A DNA stretch of 64,000 nucleotides from an uncultured Chitinophagaceae bacterium (GCA_937907395.1 CALCII010000015.1:124001-188000), one strand, 5' to 3'; shown: positions 18,616-27,268, counted from the first letter of the stretch. Translations and numbers: made by a program. Notes: generated by a model not told the origin, from the sequence alone.

Positions 18616-19884
18616 ATGGCAGATATTTCAGTTAATTTCCTCGGCATTAAATCTCCCAATCCGTTTTGGTTGGCGAGTGCACCTCCTACCGATAAAAAAA
18701 TCAATGTTGTAAGAGCTTTCGAAGCTGGTTGGGGCGGTGTTGTTTGGAAAACATTGGGTAGCCAGGTTAAGAACGTTTCTTCCCGATACTCTGCGGTTGA
18801 CTATGGTGGTCATCGTGTGATGGGTTTGAATAATATTGAACTGATCAGTGATCGTCCGCTCGACATCAACCTGAAAGAAATCACGGAAGTAGTAAAAATG
18901 TTTCCGGACAGAGCAATGATTGTTTCACTCATGGCCGACAACGATCGTGAATCATGGCATGAGTTGATTAAAAAATGTGAAGATGCAGGTGCCATGGGAT
19001 TTGAACTCAACTTCGGTTGTCCGCATGGTATGACCGAACGTGGGATGGGTGCAGCGGTTGGACAGGATCCTGAAATTGCACGTATGGTGGTTGAATGGGT
19101 AATGGAAAAAGCAACCATTCCGGTTATTACGAAACTTACACCTAATGTACATTCTGTTGTTCCCACCGGTGCTGCCTGTGTGGAAGCAGGAACCAATGCT
19201 CTCAGTCTTATCAACACTATTCAATCAGTAACTGGTATTGATCTCGATACATTTGTTCCCAACCCTTATGTAGGTGGCAAGAGTGTGTTTGGTGGTTACT
19301 GCGGTCCGGCTGTAAAACCCATTGCACTGAAGATGCTCACCACCATCAGCCAGAATGAAATCACTCGGAAAGTTCCGATCTCCGGCATTGGTGGTATCAG
19401 CACATGGAAAGATGCCGTTGAGTTCATGTTGCTGGGCGCCACTACCGTTCAGGTTTGTACCGCAGCTATGAAACATGGTTTCCGTATTGTGGAAGATATG
19501 TGCGAAGGCCTCAACAACTGGATGGATGAAAAAGGATTCAAAACTGTGAACGATTTCATTGGCAAATCAGTGGAAAAAATCACACACTGGGAAGACCTTG
19601 ATATCAACTACCATCATGTGGCCAATATCAACCAGGATAAATGTATTCATTGCGGACTTTGTTATATCGCCTGTGAAGACACATCCCATCAGGCAATCAA
19701 TATCGCCAAAGGAAATCCTTATAACAACTATACCATTAAAGAAGAAGAATGTGTGGGATGTAACCTTTGTAAACTGGTTTGTCCGGTTGACAATTGTATC
19801 ACAATGGAAGAAAAACGTGTAGCTCCGGAATATATCAACTGGATTGAATGGCAACGCCGTGGATTGCCATTAAACGATCACTAA
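18616..19884 (+). CDS. preA: NAD-dependent dihydropyrimidine dehydrogenase, PreA subunit
   Basis: 422 residues. A dihydroorotate-dehydrogenase-like FMN barrel (residues 1-320) precedes two C-terminal 4Fe-4S clusters (CIHCGLCYIAC and CVGCNLCKLVCPV). It reduces uracil and thymine to the 5,6-dihydro forms with PreT. The active-site loop reads GMGAAVGQ, with Val148 where mammalian DPD has its catalytic Cys (GMGLACGQ). As far as I recall proteobacterial PreA proteins share this Val, so it may mark a subtype. It is the last gene of the operon, with a hairpin terminator just after it. Confidence 0.92.
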   Translation: MADISVNFLGIKSPNPFWLASAPPTDKKINVVRAFEAGWGGVVWKTLGSQVKNVSSRYSAVDYGGHRVMGLNNIELISDRPLDINLKEITEVVKMFPDRAMIVSLMADNDRESWHELIKKCEDAGAMGFELNFGCPHGMTERGMGAAVGQDPEIARMVVEWVMEKATIPVITKLTPNVHSVVPTGAACVEAGTNALSLINTIQSVTGIDLDTFVPNPYVGGKSVFGGYCGPAVKPIALKMLTTISQNEITRKVPISGIGGISTWKDAVEFMLLGATTVQVCTAAMKHGFRIVEDMCEGLNNWMDEKGFKTVNDFIGKSVEKITHWEDLDINYHHVANINQDKCIHCGLCYIACEDTSHQAINIAKGNPYNNYTIKEEECVGCNLCKLVCPVDNCITMEEKRVAPEYINWIEWQRRGLPLNDH

Positions 19885-19903
19885 AGGAAAACCAGATAGA
19901 TGC

Positions 19904-19932
19904 AAAACCACTGTTTCGGCAGTGGTTTTTTT
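19904..19932 (+). terminator. Terminator of the pyrimidine-catabolism operon
   Basis: Perfect 10-bp stem (19904-19913 with 19920-19929), 6-nt loop, and a run of seven T ending at 19932. It lies 20 bp after the preA stop and separates this operon from the molybdenum-cofactor operon. Confidence 0.88.
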
Positions 19933-19965
19933 ATGGAATGGCCTCAACCCTAACCATGCTTGAGT

Positions 19966-19973
19966 TATATTTG
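19966..19973 (+). promoter_or_regulatory. Candidate -7 element (TAnnTTTG) for the moaA operon
   Basis: TATATTTG matches the Bacteroidota -7 consensus exactly, 27 bp before the moaA start and just after the previous terminator. No TTTG is seen at the usual upstream spacing, so only half of the promoter is supported. Confidence 0.45.
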
Positions 19974-19999
19974 GGTTTGCAATTTCCAACTCATTATTC

Positions 20000-20980
20000 A
20001 TGTTAATTGATTCCTACAACCGGGTGCATAATTATTTGCGTATTTCACTCACAGATCATTGTAATCTGCGGTGTTTTTATTGCATCCCCGAAGAAGATTA
20101 CATCTTCAGCAAACAGGATCAATTAATGACTTCCGATGAGATTTTTCAACTCAGTGCATTGTTTGTGAAACTGGGTGTAAACAAGATCCGCTTAACAGGC
20201 GGTGAACCATTGGTTCGGAAAGACTTCCCCAACATACTCGAAAAACTTTCCACCCTGCCGGTCAAACTCACGCTTACAACCAACGGTGTGCGTATTCATG
20301 AATACATGGATTTATTAAAGAAGAATCATTGCACTTCCATTAACCTGAGCCTTGATACATTGAATGAAGACAAATTCCTCTTGCTCACCCGCCGAAATCA
20401 TTTTCAAACGGTTTACAACAATATGATGTCACTGGTTGAAAATGGATTTCAGGTGAAAGTGAATATGGTGGTGATGAAAGGAATTAATGCAGATGAAGTG
20501 ACAGACTTTGTTGCCTTAACCCAACAACTGCCCATTGATATGCGTTTTATAGAATTCATGCCGTTTGAAGGAAATCATTGGTCGGCAGGAAAAGTGGTCA
20601 CCATGACCGAGATGCTGGAACAGATTCAAACAAAATTCGAGTTCGATGCATTGCCTCATGAAGCCAATGAAACAGCCAAGCGTTTTAAAGTAATCAATCA
20701 CAAAGGATCTTTTGCCATCATCAGCACCATGAGTGCACCATTCTGTGGAGATTGCAACCGGTTACGATTAACAGCCGATGGTAAAATGAAAAATTGTTTG
20801 TTCTCCAATTCTGAAACTGATTTACGATCGGCTTTAAGAAATAATGAAGATGTAGAACGATTGATACAACAAAACCTGAAACAGAAAGCAAAAGCGTTGG
20901 GAGGACAATTTGATACAGACTTCGAACACTTGTCGCCCGAGCAATTAAAAAACAGAAGCATGATTTCCATTGGAGGATAA
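20000..20980 (+). CDS. moaA: GTP 3',8-cyclase MoaA
   Basis: 326 residues, radical SAM enzyme. The N-terminal SAM cluster is Cys21, Cys25, Cys28 (DHCNLRCFYCIP). The C-terminal cluster motif is FCGDCNRLRL with a later Cys in MKNCLFS. The protein ends in Gly-Gly (SIGG), which MoaA needs for function. It makes the first intermediate of molybdopterin from GTP with MoaC. It is first in an operon that supplies the cofactor for xanthine dehydrogenase further along. Confidence 0.96.
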   Translation: MLIDSYNRVHNYLRISLTDHCNLRCFYCIPEEDYIFSKQDQLMTSDEIFQLSALFVKLGVNKIRLTGGEPLVRKDFPNILEKLSTLPVKLTLTTNGVRIHEYMDLLKKNHCTSINLSLDTLNEDKFLLLTRRNHFQTVYNNMMSLVENGFQVKVNMVVMKGINADEVTDFVALTQQLPIDMRFIEFMPFEGNHWSAGKVVTMTEMLEQIQTKFEFDALPHEANETAKRFKVINHKGSFAIISTMSAPFCGDCNRLRLTADGKMKNCLFSNSETDLRSALRNNEDVERLIQQNLKQKAKALGGQFDTDFEHLSPEQLKNRSMISIGG

Positions 20981-20984
20981 ACAG

Positions 20985-22172
20985 ATGATCAGTATAACAG
21001 AAGCCCGGCAAATCATCACAGAGCAGCACCGCTTGCTGGATTCAACAAAAGTTCCTTTGTTGAACAGCCGGGGTAAGGTACTGTCGCAGGATCTCTTTGC
21101 ACCTGTTGCACTTCCACCCTTCCGCCAGTCGTCTGTGGATGGCTTTGCGTTGAATATGGGCGATGATGTGATTCATTCATTTCAATTAATGGAAGGTGAA
21201 TCTGCTGCAGGAAATTCTTCCGCAGTTTCTTTAAAACCCGGACAGGCATTACGCATTTTCACCGGCGCTGCTCTGCCTAAAGGAACTGACACGGTAGTGA
21301 TGCAGGAAAAAACAAAAGTTGAAAATAATTACTTATTCGTTGATGATCCTCTGTTGAAAAAAGGAAACAATGTACGTGAAACAGGATCTGATCTGGGATT
21401 GAATCAACTGGCCCTGCCAAAGGGAACAGTTATGAATCCGGCATCAATTGGTTTAGCGGCATCGTTGGGCTACACTGAAATTCCGGTTCACAGATCACCA
21501 GCGGTTACTATTCTCATCACCGGAAATGAACTGCAACAACCAGGAAGTCCATTAACGGGCAGCCAGGTATACGAATCCAATTCCTGGAGTTTATCAGCAG
21601 CATTGCAACAAAGCGGAGTGCATACAATCAACATTCAAAGAGTACCGGATCAGTTGGAAGCCACTATTACAATATTGCAAGATGCTCTTACTTCAAGTGA
21701 TATGGTTCTGATCACAGGTGGTGTGAGTGTGGGTGACTATGATTATGTGGAGGAAGGAGCTGCAAAAGCAGGCATCAAACAATTGTTTCATAAAGTAAAA
21801 CAAAGACCGGGTAAGCCACTGTATTTCGGAACGAAAGATCATGTAGTTGTGTTTGGTTTGCCGGGAAATCCTTCTTCTGCACTTACGAGTTACTATCTCT
21901 ACATTGCACCACTGATTGCCTTCATGCAGGGATTGCCGAATCCGGTACAAGAAGTGAAAGCGAAATTGCAGAACAATGTAACTACACCTTCCGGACTTAC
22001 CTGTTATCTCAAAGGATATTATGATAAAGGAAAAGCAGAAGCGTTTACCGGACAGGAATCTTATAAAATGAAAAGCTATTCGGTTGCCAATTGTCTCATT
22101 GAAATTCCTGAACAGGAAACAACCTGTAATGCCGGAGCAGAACTGACTATTTATCTTTTACCGAATCATTAA
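20985..22172 (+). CDS. moeA: Molybdopterin molybdenumtransferase MoeA
   Basis: 395 residues from the ATG at 20985. A TTG at 20970 would lengthen it into moaA, but a GGAGG at 20972-20976 is well placed for the ATG. Motifs are RQSSVDGFA near the N-terminus, ITGNELQ, ITGGVSVGDYDYV and VVFGLPGNPSSA, the full MoeA pattern. It inserts molybdate into adenylylated molybdopterin. It starts 4 bp after the moaA stop and is followed 2 bp later by the TauE/SafE gene. Confidence 0.95.
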   Translation: MISITEARQIITEQHRLLDSTKVPLLNSRGKVLSQDLFAPVALPPFRQSSVDGFALNMGDDVIHSFQLMEGESAAGNSSAVSLKPGQALRIFTGAALPKGTDTVVMQEKTKVENNYLFVDDPLLKKGNNVRETGSDLGLNQLALPKGTVMNPASIGLAASLGYTEIPVHRSPAVTILITGNELQQPGSPLTGSQVYESNSWSLSAALQQSGVHTINIQRVPDQLEATITILQDALTSSDMVLITGGVSVGDYDYVEEGAAKAGIKQLFHKVKQRPGKPLYFGTKDHVVVFGLPGNPSSALTSYYLYIAPLIAFMQGLPNPVQEVKAKLQNNVTTPSGLTCYLKGYYDKGKAEAFTGQESYKMKSYSVANCLIEIPEQETTCNAGAELTIYLLPNH

Positions 22173-22174
22173 GT

Positions 22175-22915
22175 ATGACTATCGAACTGTTCGTTTTTTA
22201 TGGAATCTTATTTCTGGTAGCGTTCTTATATGCTTCGGTGGGACATGGAGGTGCCAGCGGTTATCTCGCATTAATGGCGCTTTACAACTTCACACCGGAA
22301 GTAATGAAGCCAACAGCACTACTGTTGAATTTATTTGTTTCGCTCGTCTCATTCATTCAGTATTTCAGACAAGGGCATTTTCAATACAGAATCTTTATTC
22401 CATTGGCATTGGCTTCCGTACCACTTGCCTTTCTGGGAGGAATGATTCATGTACAAACTTCTGTTTACAAACAATTGCTGGGCATTTTCCTCATATTGGC
22501 ATCTGTACGTTTTGCCTTTTTCCCAAACAGTGAGGTGAAGGAACAGGAAAAAATTAACTGGCCGGTCGCTTTACTCATTGGCTCAGTAATTGGCTTTGCA
22601 TCTGGACTGCTGGGGATTGGTGGCGGTATTATTCTCTCCCCTGTGCTTTTACTGCTTCACTGGACCAACCAGAAACAGACAGCAGCGATCAGTGCATTAT
22701 TCATTTTTGTAAATTCATTATCCGGATTAGCCGGACAAATGACGAAAGGAATTGCCTGGCAGCCAGATATGTGGTGGATGGTGGCGATTGCATTTGCCGG
22801 AGGAACATCAGGTGCGTATCTCGGAGCTGGTACATTCAATCAGAAAATTCTGAAAGTGATCCTTGCATTTGTATTACTGATTGCCGCCTTTAAATTACTT
22901 TATACAAAAGCATAG
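22175..22915 (+). CDS. TauE/SafE family membrane permease
   Basis: 246 residues with about seven membrane segments. Two related halves each contain a Gly-rich motif (ASVGHGGASGYLA near 22-34 and SGLLGIGGGIILSPVLL near 143-160), as in TauE/SafE sulfite/sulfoacetate exporters and related anion permeases. It lies inside the molybdenum-cofactor operon, 2 bp after moeA, and its stop overlaps the region just before moaD. The substrate is unknown; sulfite, another sulfur oxyanion or molybdate would fit the setting. No ModABC genes are in the window. Confidence 0.85.
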   Translation: MTIELFVFYGILFLVAFLYASVGHGGASGYLALMALYNFTPEVMKPTALLLNLFVSLVSFIQYFRQGHFQYRIFIPLALASVPLAFLGGMIHVQTSVYKQLLGIFLILASVRFAFFPNSEVKEQEKINWPVALLIGSVIGFASGLLGIGGGIILSPVLLLLHWTNQKQTAAISALFIFVNSLSGLAGQMTKGIAWQPDMWWMVAIAFAGGTSGAYLGAGTFNQKILKVILAFVLLIAAFKLLYTKA

Positions 22916-22920
22916 TGAAG

Positions 22921-23151
22921 ATGATTCGTGTTTTACTATTCGGTCAATTAACAGATATCTGTGGAGCAGAACAGGTAGAAACTGAACTGTTTCAGGATAC
23001 AGATACCTTAATTGAAAATTTAAAAGAACAATATCCTGCTTTACAAACGGCAACATTTACCATTGCAGTAAATAATAAACAGATTCAGGGAAAGCATCCG
23101 TTACAGGATCATGATGTTGTAGCTTTGCTTCCACCCTTTTCAGGAGGATAG
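22921..23151 (+). CDS. moaD: Molybdopterin synthase small subunit MoaD
   Basis: 76 residues with the ubiquitin-like MoaD pattern (MIRVLLFGQLTDICG at the start) and the essential C-terminal Gly-Gly (PFSGG), which carries the thiocarboxylate. A GTG two codons upstream (22915) is possible, but the ATG at 22921 matches the family start. It works with MoaE and is activated by the MoeB homologue 4 bp downstream. Confidence 0.93.
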   Translation: MIRVLLFGQLTDICGAEQVETELFQDTDTLIENLKEQYPALQTATFTIAVNNKQIQGKHPLQDHDVVALLPPFSGG

Positions 23152-23155
23152 ACTT

Positions 23156-24280
23156 ATGCCGGATTCAATTGACTATATGGAACGTTATGCCTGCCAGGTT
23201 CGGTTAAAAGAATTTGGTGCCGATGGGCAGCAACGATTGCAGCAATCAAAAGTATTGGTGATTGGTGCAGGCGGACTCGGTTGTCCGGCCCTGCTCTATC
23301 TCGCCGCTGCAGGTATTGGAACAATTGGTATCGTTGACGATGATGTAGTTCAATTGAGCAATCTTCACCGCCAGGTTTTGTATACACACGAAGATGTTGG
23401 CAAGAGCAAAGCCGAAACAGCAGCACAAAAGCTGAAACAACAGAACCCCGGCGTCACAGTTATTGCACATAAGCTGCGGATCACCAATAAAGAAGCGCTT
23501 TCAATCATTAGCAATTATGATTTGGTAATGGACGGATCTGACAATTTTGCCACCCGATTCATGATTAACGATGCTTGTGTGTTACTCAACAAACCATTAG
23601 TATTCGGCGCTGTTGCACAAACCGAAGGTCAGGTTGGAATCTTCAACCATAGTAACGAAGGTGAACCTGCTAATTACAGAGACCTGTTCCCGCATCTCCT
23701 GCCCGATGATGCAGCTGCCAGTTGCAGGGAGCAAGGCATCTTAGGAGTTGTGCCGGGTGTGATTGGATTGATGATGGCAACAGAAGCCATCAAACTGATT
23801 TCGGGAAAAGGGAAAACACTCAGCAATAAAATACTTTCCTATAACTGTTTCACCAACCAGTTCTACCAGTTTGAAATCAGTTCAAAAGAAAGTACCAAAC
23901 AATTCACACCGCAAACTGCAGAAGCATTTCTGCAAACAGATTATCTGCAACAATCAGCTAACAGGGAATGGACAGAAATTGATGGCGAACAGGTAAACGA
24001 AATTCTTTCTCATCCCAAATCAATATTAGTTGATGTAAGATCAGAACATGAATTACCGGTTATTCAACACATTCAATGCATCCGTATTCCTGTTGAATCA
24101 TTAGCTTCACAACAGGAATTATTACAACAAGCGTCGGAAATCATTGTGGTATGTGCGGCAGGTGTGCGCAGCAGAATCGGCGCAGGTACTTTGTACAAAC
24201 TGTTTGGCAACTCTAAACAAATTTACTCCCTCAAAGGAGGTATTCAACAATGGAAAGAAAACCTAAACATATTTTCATAG
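23156..24280 (+). CDS. moeB: MoeB/ThiF-type adenylyltransferase with C-terminal rhodanese domain
   Basis: 374 residues. The ThiF/MoeB domain (1-245) has the ATP site VIGAGGLGCPALLYL, DDDVVQLSNLHRQ and DGSDNFATRFMINDAC, plus the usual Cys190 (SCREQGILG). The C-terminal rhodanese domain (about 275-370) has its active-site Cys333 in VCAAGVRSR. It would adenylate the MoaD C-terminus and supply sulfur, as MOCS3 does. Both zinc-binding CxxC pairs of classical MoeB are missing (PANYRD at 171-176 in place of PCYRC, and no second pair). Action on a ThiS-like carrier cannot be excluded. Confidence 0.9.
   Translation: MPDSIDYMERYACQVRLKEFGADGQQRLQQSKVLVIGAGGLGCPALLYLAAAGIGTIGIVDDDVVQLSNLHRQVLYTHEDVGKSKAETAAQKLKQQNPGVTVIAHKLRITNKEALSIISNYDLVMDGSDNFATRFMINDACVLLNKPLVFGAVAQTEGQVGIFNHSNEGEPANYRDLFPHLLPDDAAASCREQGILGVVPGVIGLMMATEAIKLISGKGKTLSNKILSYNCFTNQFYQFEISSKESTKQFTPQTAEAFLQTDYLQQSANREWTEIDGEQVNEILSHPKSILVDVRSEHELPVIQHIQCIRIPVESLASQQELLQQASEIIVVCAAGVRSRIGAGTLYKLFGNSKQIYSLKGGIQQWKENLNIFS
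24233..24241 (+). promoter_or_regulatory. Strong Shine-Dalgarno for moaE inside moeB
   Basis: AAAGGAGGT lies 8 bp before the moaE ATG (24250), within the moeB coding region. Such a full match is unusual in Bacteroidota, where ribosome binding is weakly SD-dependent. It supports the overlapping start of moaE. Confidence 0.6.
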
Positions 24281-24690
24281 AAGGTGCTATCAGCCCGGCT
24301 TTTATTGCCGACAGCATCGCTGCGCATCAATCAAAAAAAACAATTGGTGCACACCAGATTTTTTTAGGACAGGTACGGGCCGATGAAATAAATGGAAAAG
24401 CTGTAACTGCAATTGAATACACATCACATGTGGAAATGGCACTTAACGAAATGCATAAGATCAGAGAAGACCTGTTTTCAAAATACAATCTCACCTGTAT
24501 GCATGTGCACCATAGCCTTGGAACTGTGAAAGCAGGAGAACTCTGTTTGTTTGTCTTTGTATCATCGGCCCACCGCAAAGCAGCTACCGATGCCTGTGCC
24601 GAACTGGTGGAACGCATCAAAGCAGAACTACCAATCTGGGGAAAAGAAATATTTGAAGACGAATCCCATCAATGGAAAGTAAATCAGTAA
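24250..24690 (+). CDS. moaE: Molybdopterin synthase catalytic subunit MoaE
   Basis: 146 residues with the MoaE core: GAHQIFLGQVRADEINGK (ring around the substrate pocket), VHHSLGTVKAGELCLFVFV, and SAHRKAATDACAELVERIK ending with the conserved IWGKE, whose Lys is the MoaE active-site lysine. It joins MoaD to convert precursor Z to molybdopterin. The start overlaps moeB by 31 bp and is supported by a strong ribosome-binding site. Confidence 0.94.
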   Translation: MERKPKHIFIEGAISPAFIADSIAAHQSKKTIGAHQIFLGQVRADEINGKAVTAIEYTSHVEMALNEMHKIREDLFSKYNLTCMHVHHSLGTVKAGELCLFVFVSSAHRKAATDACAELVERIKAELPIWGKEIFEDESHQWKVNQ

Positions 24691-24693
24691 CAC

Positions 24694-25602
24694 ATGGTCA
24701 ACATCACACATAAGAATTCCACACTTCGTATTGCTATTGCTTCAGCACAAGTACGTGTGTCATCAATTGAAACAATCCATGCGATTCAGAATCGTAAAGT
24801 TCCCAAAGGCGATGTATTTGAATTTGCAAGAGCTGCGGGCTTACTGGCGATCAAAAAAACAAGTGATGTGATTCCTGATTGTCATCCTTTACCTGTTGAA
24901 TTTGCTGCGATCACTTATTCCGTAAACGAATTAACTATAACAATCAAAGTAGAAGTACATACGATTTACAAAACAGGTGTTGAAGTGGAATCCATGCACG
25001 GAGCAGCAATTACGGCACTCACTATGTATGATATGCTGAAGCCCATCGATTCCAAAGTGGAAATCAGTTCTGTGAAGCTGGAAGAAAAGAAAGGTGGAAA
25101 GTCTGACAGAAACTATGACATCGCATCGACTCTCCGTTGCGCCATGATTGTTTGTTCTGATTCTGTAAGCAAAGGTGAGAAAGAAGATACCGCCGGGAAA
25201 GTTGTGATCGAAAAGCTGAAGAAATGCAACCTGCAATTTGAATCGTATGAAATCATTCCCGACGATGTAACACTCATTCAGCAGAAAGCAAAACAGGCTG
25301 TTGCAAACGGAATCAACTTATTGTTGTTTTGTGGCGGAACCGGTTTATCAAAAAAAGATGTTACTCCGGATGCATTACAATCACTCATCACAATACCCAT
25401 ACCCGGACTCATGGAAGCCGCCCGATCTTACGGACAGGAACGTATGCCCTTTGCAATGTTATCAAGAGGAATTGCCGGTATGATTGATGATACGCTGGTG
25501 ATCACCTTACCCGGCTCAACCAGAGGTGCGATCGAAACGACAGATGCATTATTTCCTGCTGCACTGCACATCTTCAACATGTTGAAAGACGGAAAGCATT
25601 AA
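24694..25602 (+). CDS. moaCB: Fused MoaC-MoaB/Mog molybdenum-cofactor protein
   Basis: 302 residues in two domains. Residues 1-145 are MoaC (KGDVFEFARAAGLLA, then TSDVIPDCHPLP, then EEKKGGKSD with the family lysines), which completes precursor Z with MoaA. Residues 148-302 are a MoaB/Mog domain (MIVCSDSVSKGEKEDTAG, CGGTGLSKKDVTPDA, LPGSTRGA), which adenylylates molybdopterin before MoeA acts. Fusion of the two steps is known in some bacteria. The gene ends the operon, so all steps to Mo-molybdopterin are present; mobA was not seen. Confidence 0.93.
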   Translation: MVNITHKNSTLRIAIASAQVRVSSIETIHAIQNRKVPKGDVFEFARAAGLLAIKKTSDVIPDCHPLPVEFAAITYSVNELTITIKVEVHTIYKTGVEVESMHGAAITALTMYDMLKPIDSKVEISSVKLEEKKGGKSDRNYDIASTLRCAMIVCSDSVSKGEKEDTAGKVVIEKLKKCNLQFESYEIIPDDVTLIQQKAKQAVANGINLLLFCGGTGLSKKDVTPDALQSLITIPIPGLMEAARSYGQERMPFAMLSRGIAGMIDDTLVITLPGSTRGAIETTDALFPAALHIFNMLKDGKH

Positions 25603-25731
25603 TCGCTGTAAGGAAAACAAAGTCAAAAGTAAAAATTCAAAACTGATTTATAATCTACGACTTGCAGTATGTATTTGAAAAATTTTAGTCGCCGATATTT
25701 TTCTCAGCAGTTATAAAAGGTTGTTATCATT

Positions 25732-25780
25732 TTTTGCCTTTTCCCTTTTGCCTTTTGCCTTTTACCTTTTACCTTTTACC
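25732..25780. repeat. 7-bp tandem repeat (TTTTGCC/TTTTACC)
   Basis: Seven consecutive 7-bp units: TTTTGCC, TTTTCCC, TTTTGCC twice, then TTTTACC three times. They lie in the 188-bp gap between the convergent moaCB and puuD stops. No clear hairpin terminator was seen in that gap; the rest of it is AT-rich without a recognisable gene. Confidence 0.8.
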
Positions 25781-25790
25781 TTCCCTCCAC

Positions 25791-27197
25791 CTACTCCACT
25801 TTCGCTCCCTGTTCAATCCAGCAACGAATGATATTGCGTTCTTCGGGAGTGATTCCGGTTTTATTATTCTGAGGCATTGTCTTGGTAATCACCACCCGCT
25901 GCATGATTTTATCTTTCAGCTTAACAATATCATTGGGGGTATCGTACACAACACCATTTGGTGGTGCCGTAAAAATATCATCGGTTGGCTTGGAAGAATG
26001 ACAAGTCATACAACGTTGCTGAATGATATGTTGCACATCCGTAAACTTCACTTCCTCTTTACAGGCATCGGGATTCTTTGCCGGAGCTGTTACAAAACTG
26101 ACTGCTAATAAGATGATGACAGAGATAGGTAATACCCATACCGTGTACTTTCCTTGTTCTTTTAAATTGAGATAGTGTTTCACACCTGCTGTTCCCAGGG
26201 TGATCGCAGCAAGTACAGCCCAGGGATAGTCAAAGCCAAATGTGCTGGGGAAGTGATTACTCACCATCACAAATAATACCGGTAACGTAAAATAGTTGTT
26301 GTGCAATGAACGGGCCAGCGCTTTCTTGCCCAAGGTACCATCGGGAGGCACACCTCTCTTTGCCGCATTCACCATTGCTTTTTGAGAAGGAATGATAACA
26401 AAGAATACATTCCCCGCCATCAATGTACCAATCATGGCACCGAAATGAATATAAGCAGCCCTTGCACTGAAAACATGAGTATAGAAATAAGCGAAGCCGG
26501 TTGCAAGCACAAATCCAATGATGGTAAAAGCAACTTTGTACTTGATCAATGGCGACTTACACAGTAAATCATAAATAATCCATGCAACAATGAAAGAACC
26601 AATACCAATGCTGATAGCTGTAAGACTGCTTACATTAAGGATGTTTGTATCAATCAGCTGTGCTTTCGCATTGAAATAATACACCACAAACAACAATGAG
26701 AATCCGGATAGCCAGGTGAAATAGGCTTCGTACTTAAACCAATGCAAATGTTTCGGGATGGTCTTAGGCGCCACCTTGTATTTTTCGAGGTAATAAAATC
26801 CGCCTCCATGAACCGCCCATAAATTACCAGCCAGTTCATCTCTCACATCTTCGGTACGATTCAATGCATTTTCAAGGAATACGAAATAAAAAGAAGCGCC
26901 GATCCATGCAATACCAAACGTGATATGCATCAATCGCACAACAATGTTCATCCATTCCATCAAATGCCCTTCCCATGGAGTTCCTTTTACAAACATCCAG
27001 GTGGCAAATAAGATCATTACTATCACCAGTAATACCCCGGCATAAGCATATCCATAGAAACCTGAGAATACCGACGTCTTCTCTTCCGGCATTTCATTGG
27101 ATTCTGCTTTCTTTTCCATTGCCCTGAACTGATAGGTGAAATAGATAAAAAAGCCCAATAAAAAAGCCAAAATACCATATACGATAACTGGTAACAT
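25791..27197 (-). CDS. puuD: Membrane-bound urate hydroxylase PuuD with cytochrome c domain
   Basis: 468 residues. About eight or nine membrane segments in residues 1-375 carry conserved His residues (VVRLMHITFGIAWIGASFYF, NLWAVHGGGFYYLEKYK, HNNYFTLPVLF), the PuuD pattern. The C-terminal ~85 residues form a cytochrome c domain with the haem motif CMTCH. The family oxidises urate to 5-hydroxyisourate and passes electrons to the respiratory chain, with no H2O2 made. It is divergent from the allantoin operon, where the next two enzymes (uraH, uraD) lie. No soluble urate oxidase was found in the window. Confidence 0.92.
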   Translation of the reverse strand: MLPVIVYGILAFLLGFFIYFTYQFRAMEKKAESNEMPEEKTSVFSGFYGYAYAGVLLVIVMILFATWMFVKGTPWEGHLMEWMNIVVRLMHITFGIAWIGASFYFVFLENALNRTEDVRDELAGNLWAVHGGGFYYLEKYKVAPKTIPKHLHWFKYEAYFTWLSGFSLLFVVYYFNAKAQLIDTNILNVSSLTAISIGIGSFIVAWIIYDLLCKSPLIKYKVAFTIIGFVLATGFAYFYTHVFSARAAYIHFGAMIGTLMAGNVFFVIIPSQKAMVNAAKRGVPPDGTLGKKALARSLHNNYFTLPVLFVMVSNHFPSTFGFDYPWAVLAAITLGTAGVKHYLNLKEQGKYTVWVLPISVIILLAVSFVTAPAKNPDACKEEVKFTDVQHIIQQRCMTCHSSKPTDDIFTAPPNGVVYDTPNDIVKLKDKIMQRVVITKTMPQNNKTGITPEERNIIRCWIEQGAKVE

Positions 27198-27260
27198 AAA
27201 TAATTGCGTTTACTGGCTAAAATTTTTGAAATGAAGCAAGCAATTTAAAATTAAGTTGGC

Positions 27261-27268
27261 TATTTTTA
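27261..27268 (+). promoter_or_regulatory. Possible -7 element for the allB operon
   Basis: TATTTTTA is one mismatch from TAnnTTTG. It lies 33 bp before the TTG at 27301. If real it excludes the longer allB start at 27256, which lies upstream of it. Weak evidence on its own. Confidence 0.35.

Noticed and set aside
19885..19999. A Moco riboswitch upstream of moaA
   Set aside because: The 115-bp gap holds a terminator and a short promoter region, with too little space and no further stable structure seen.
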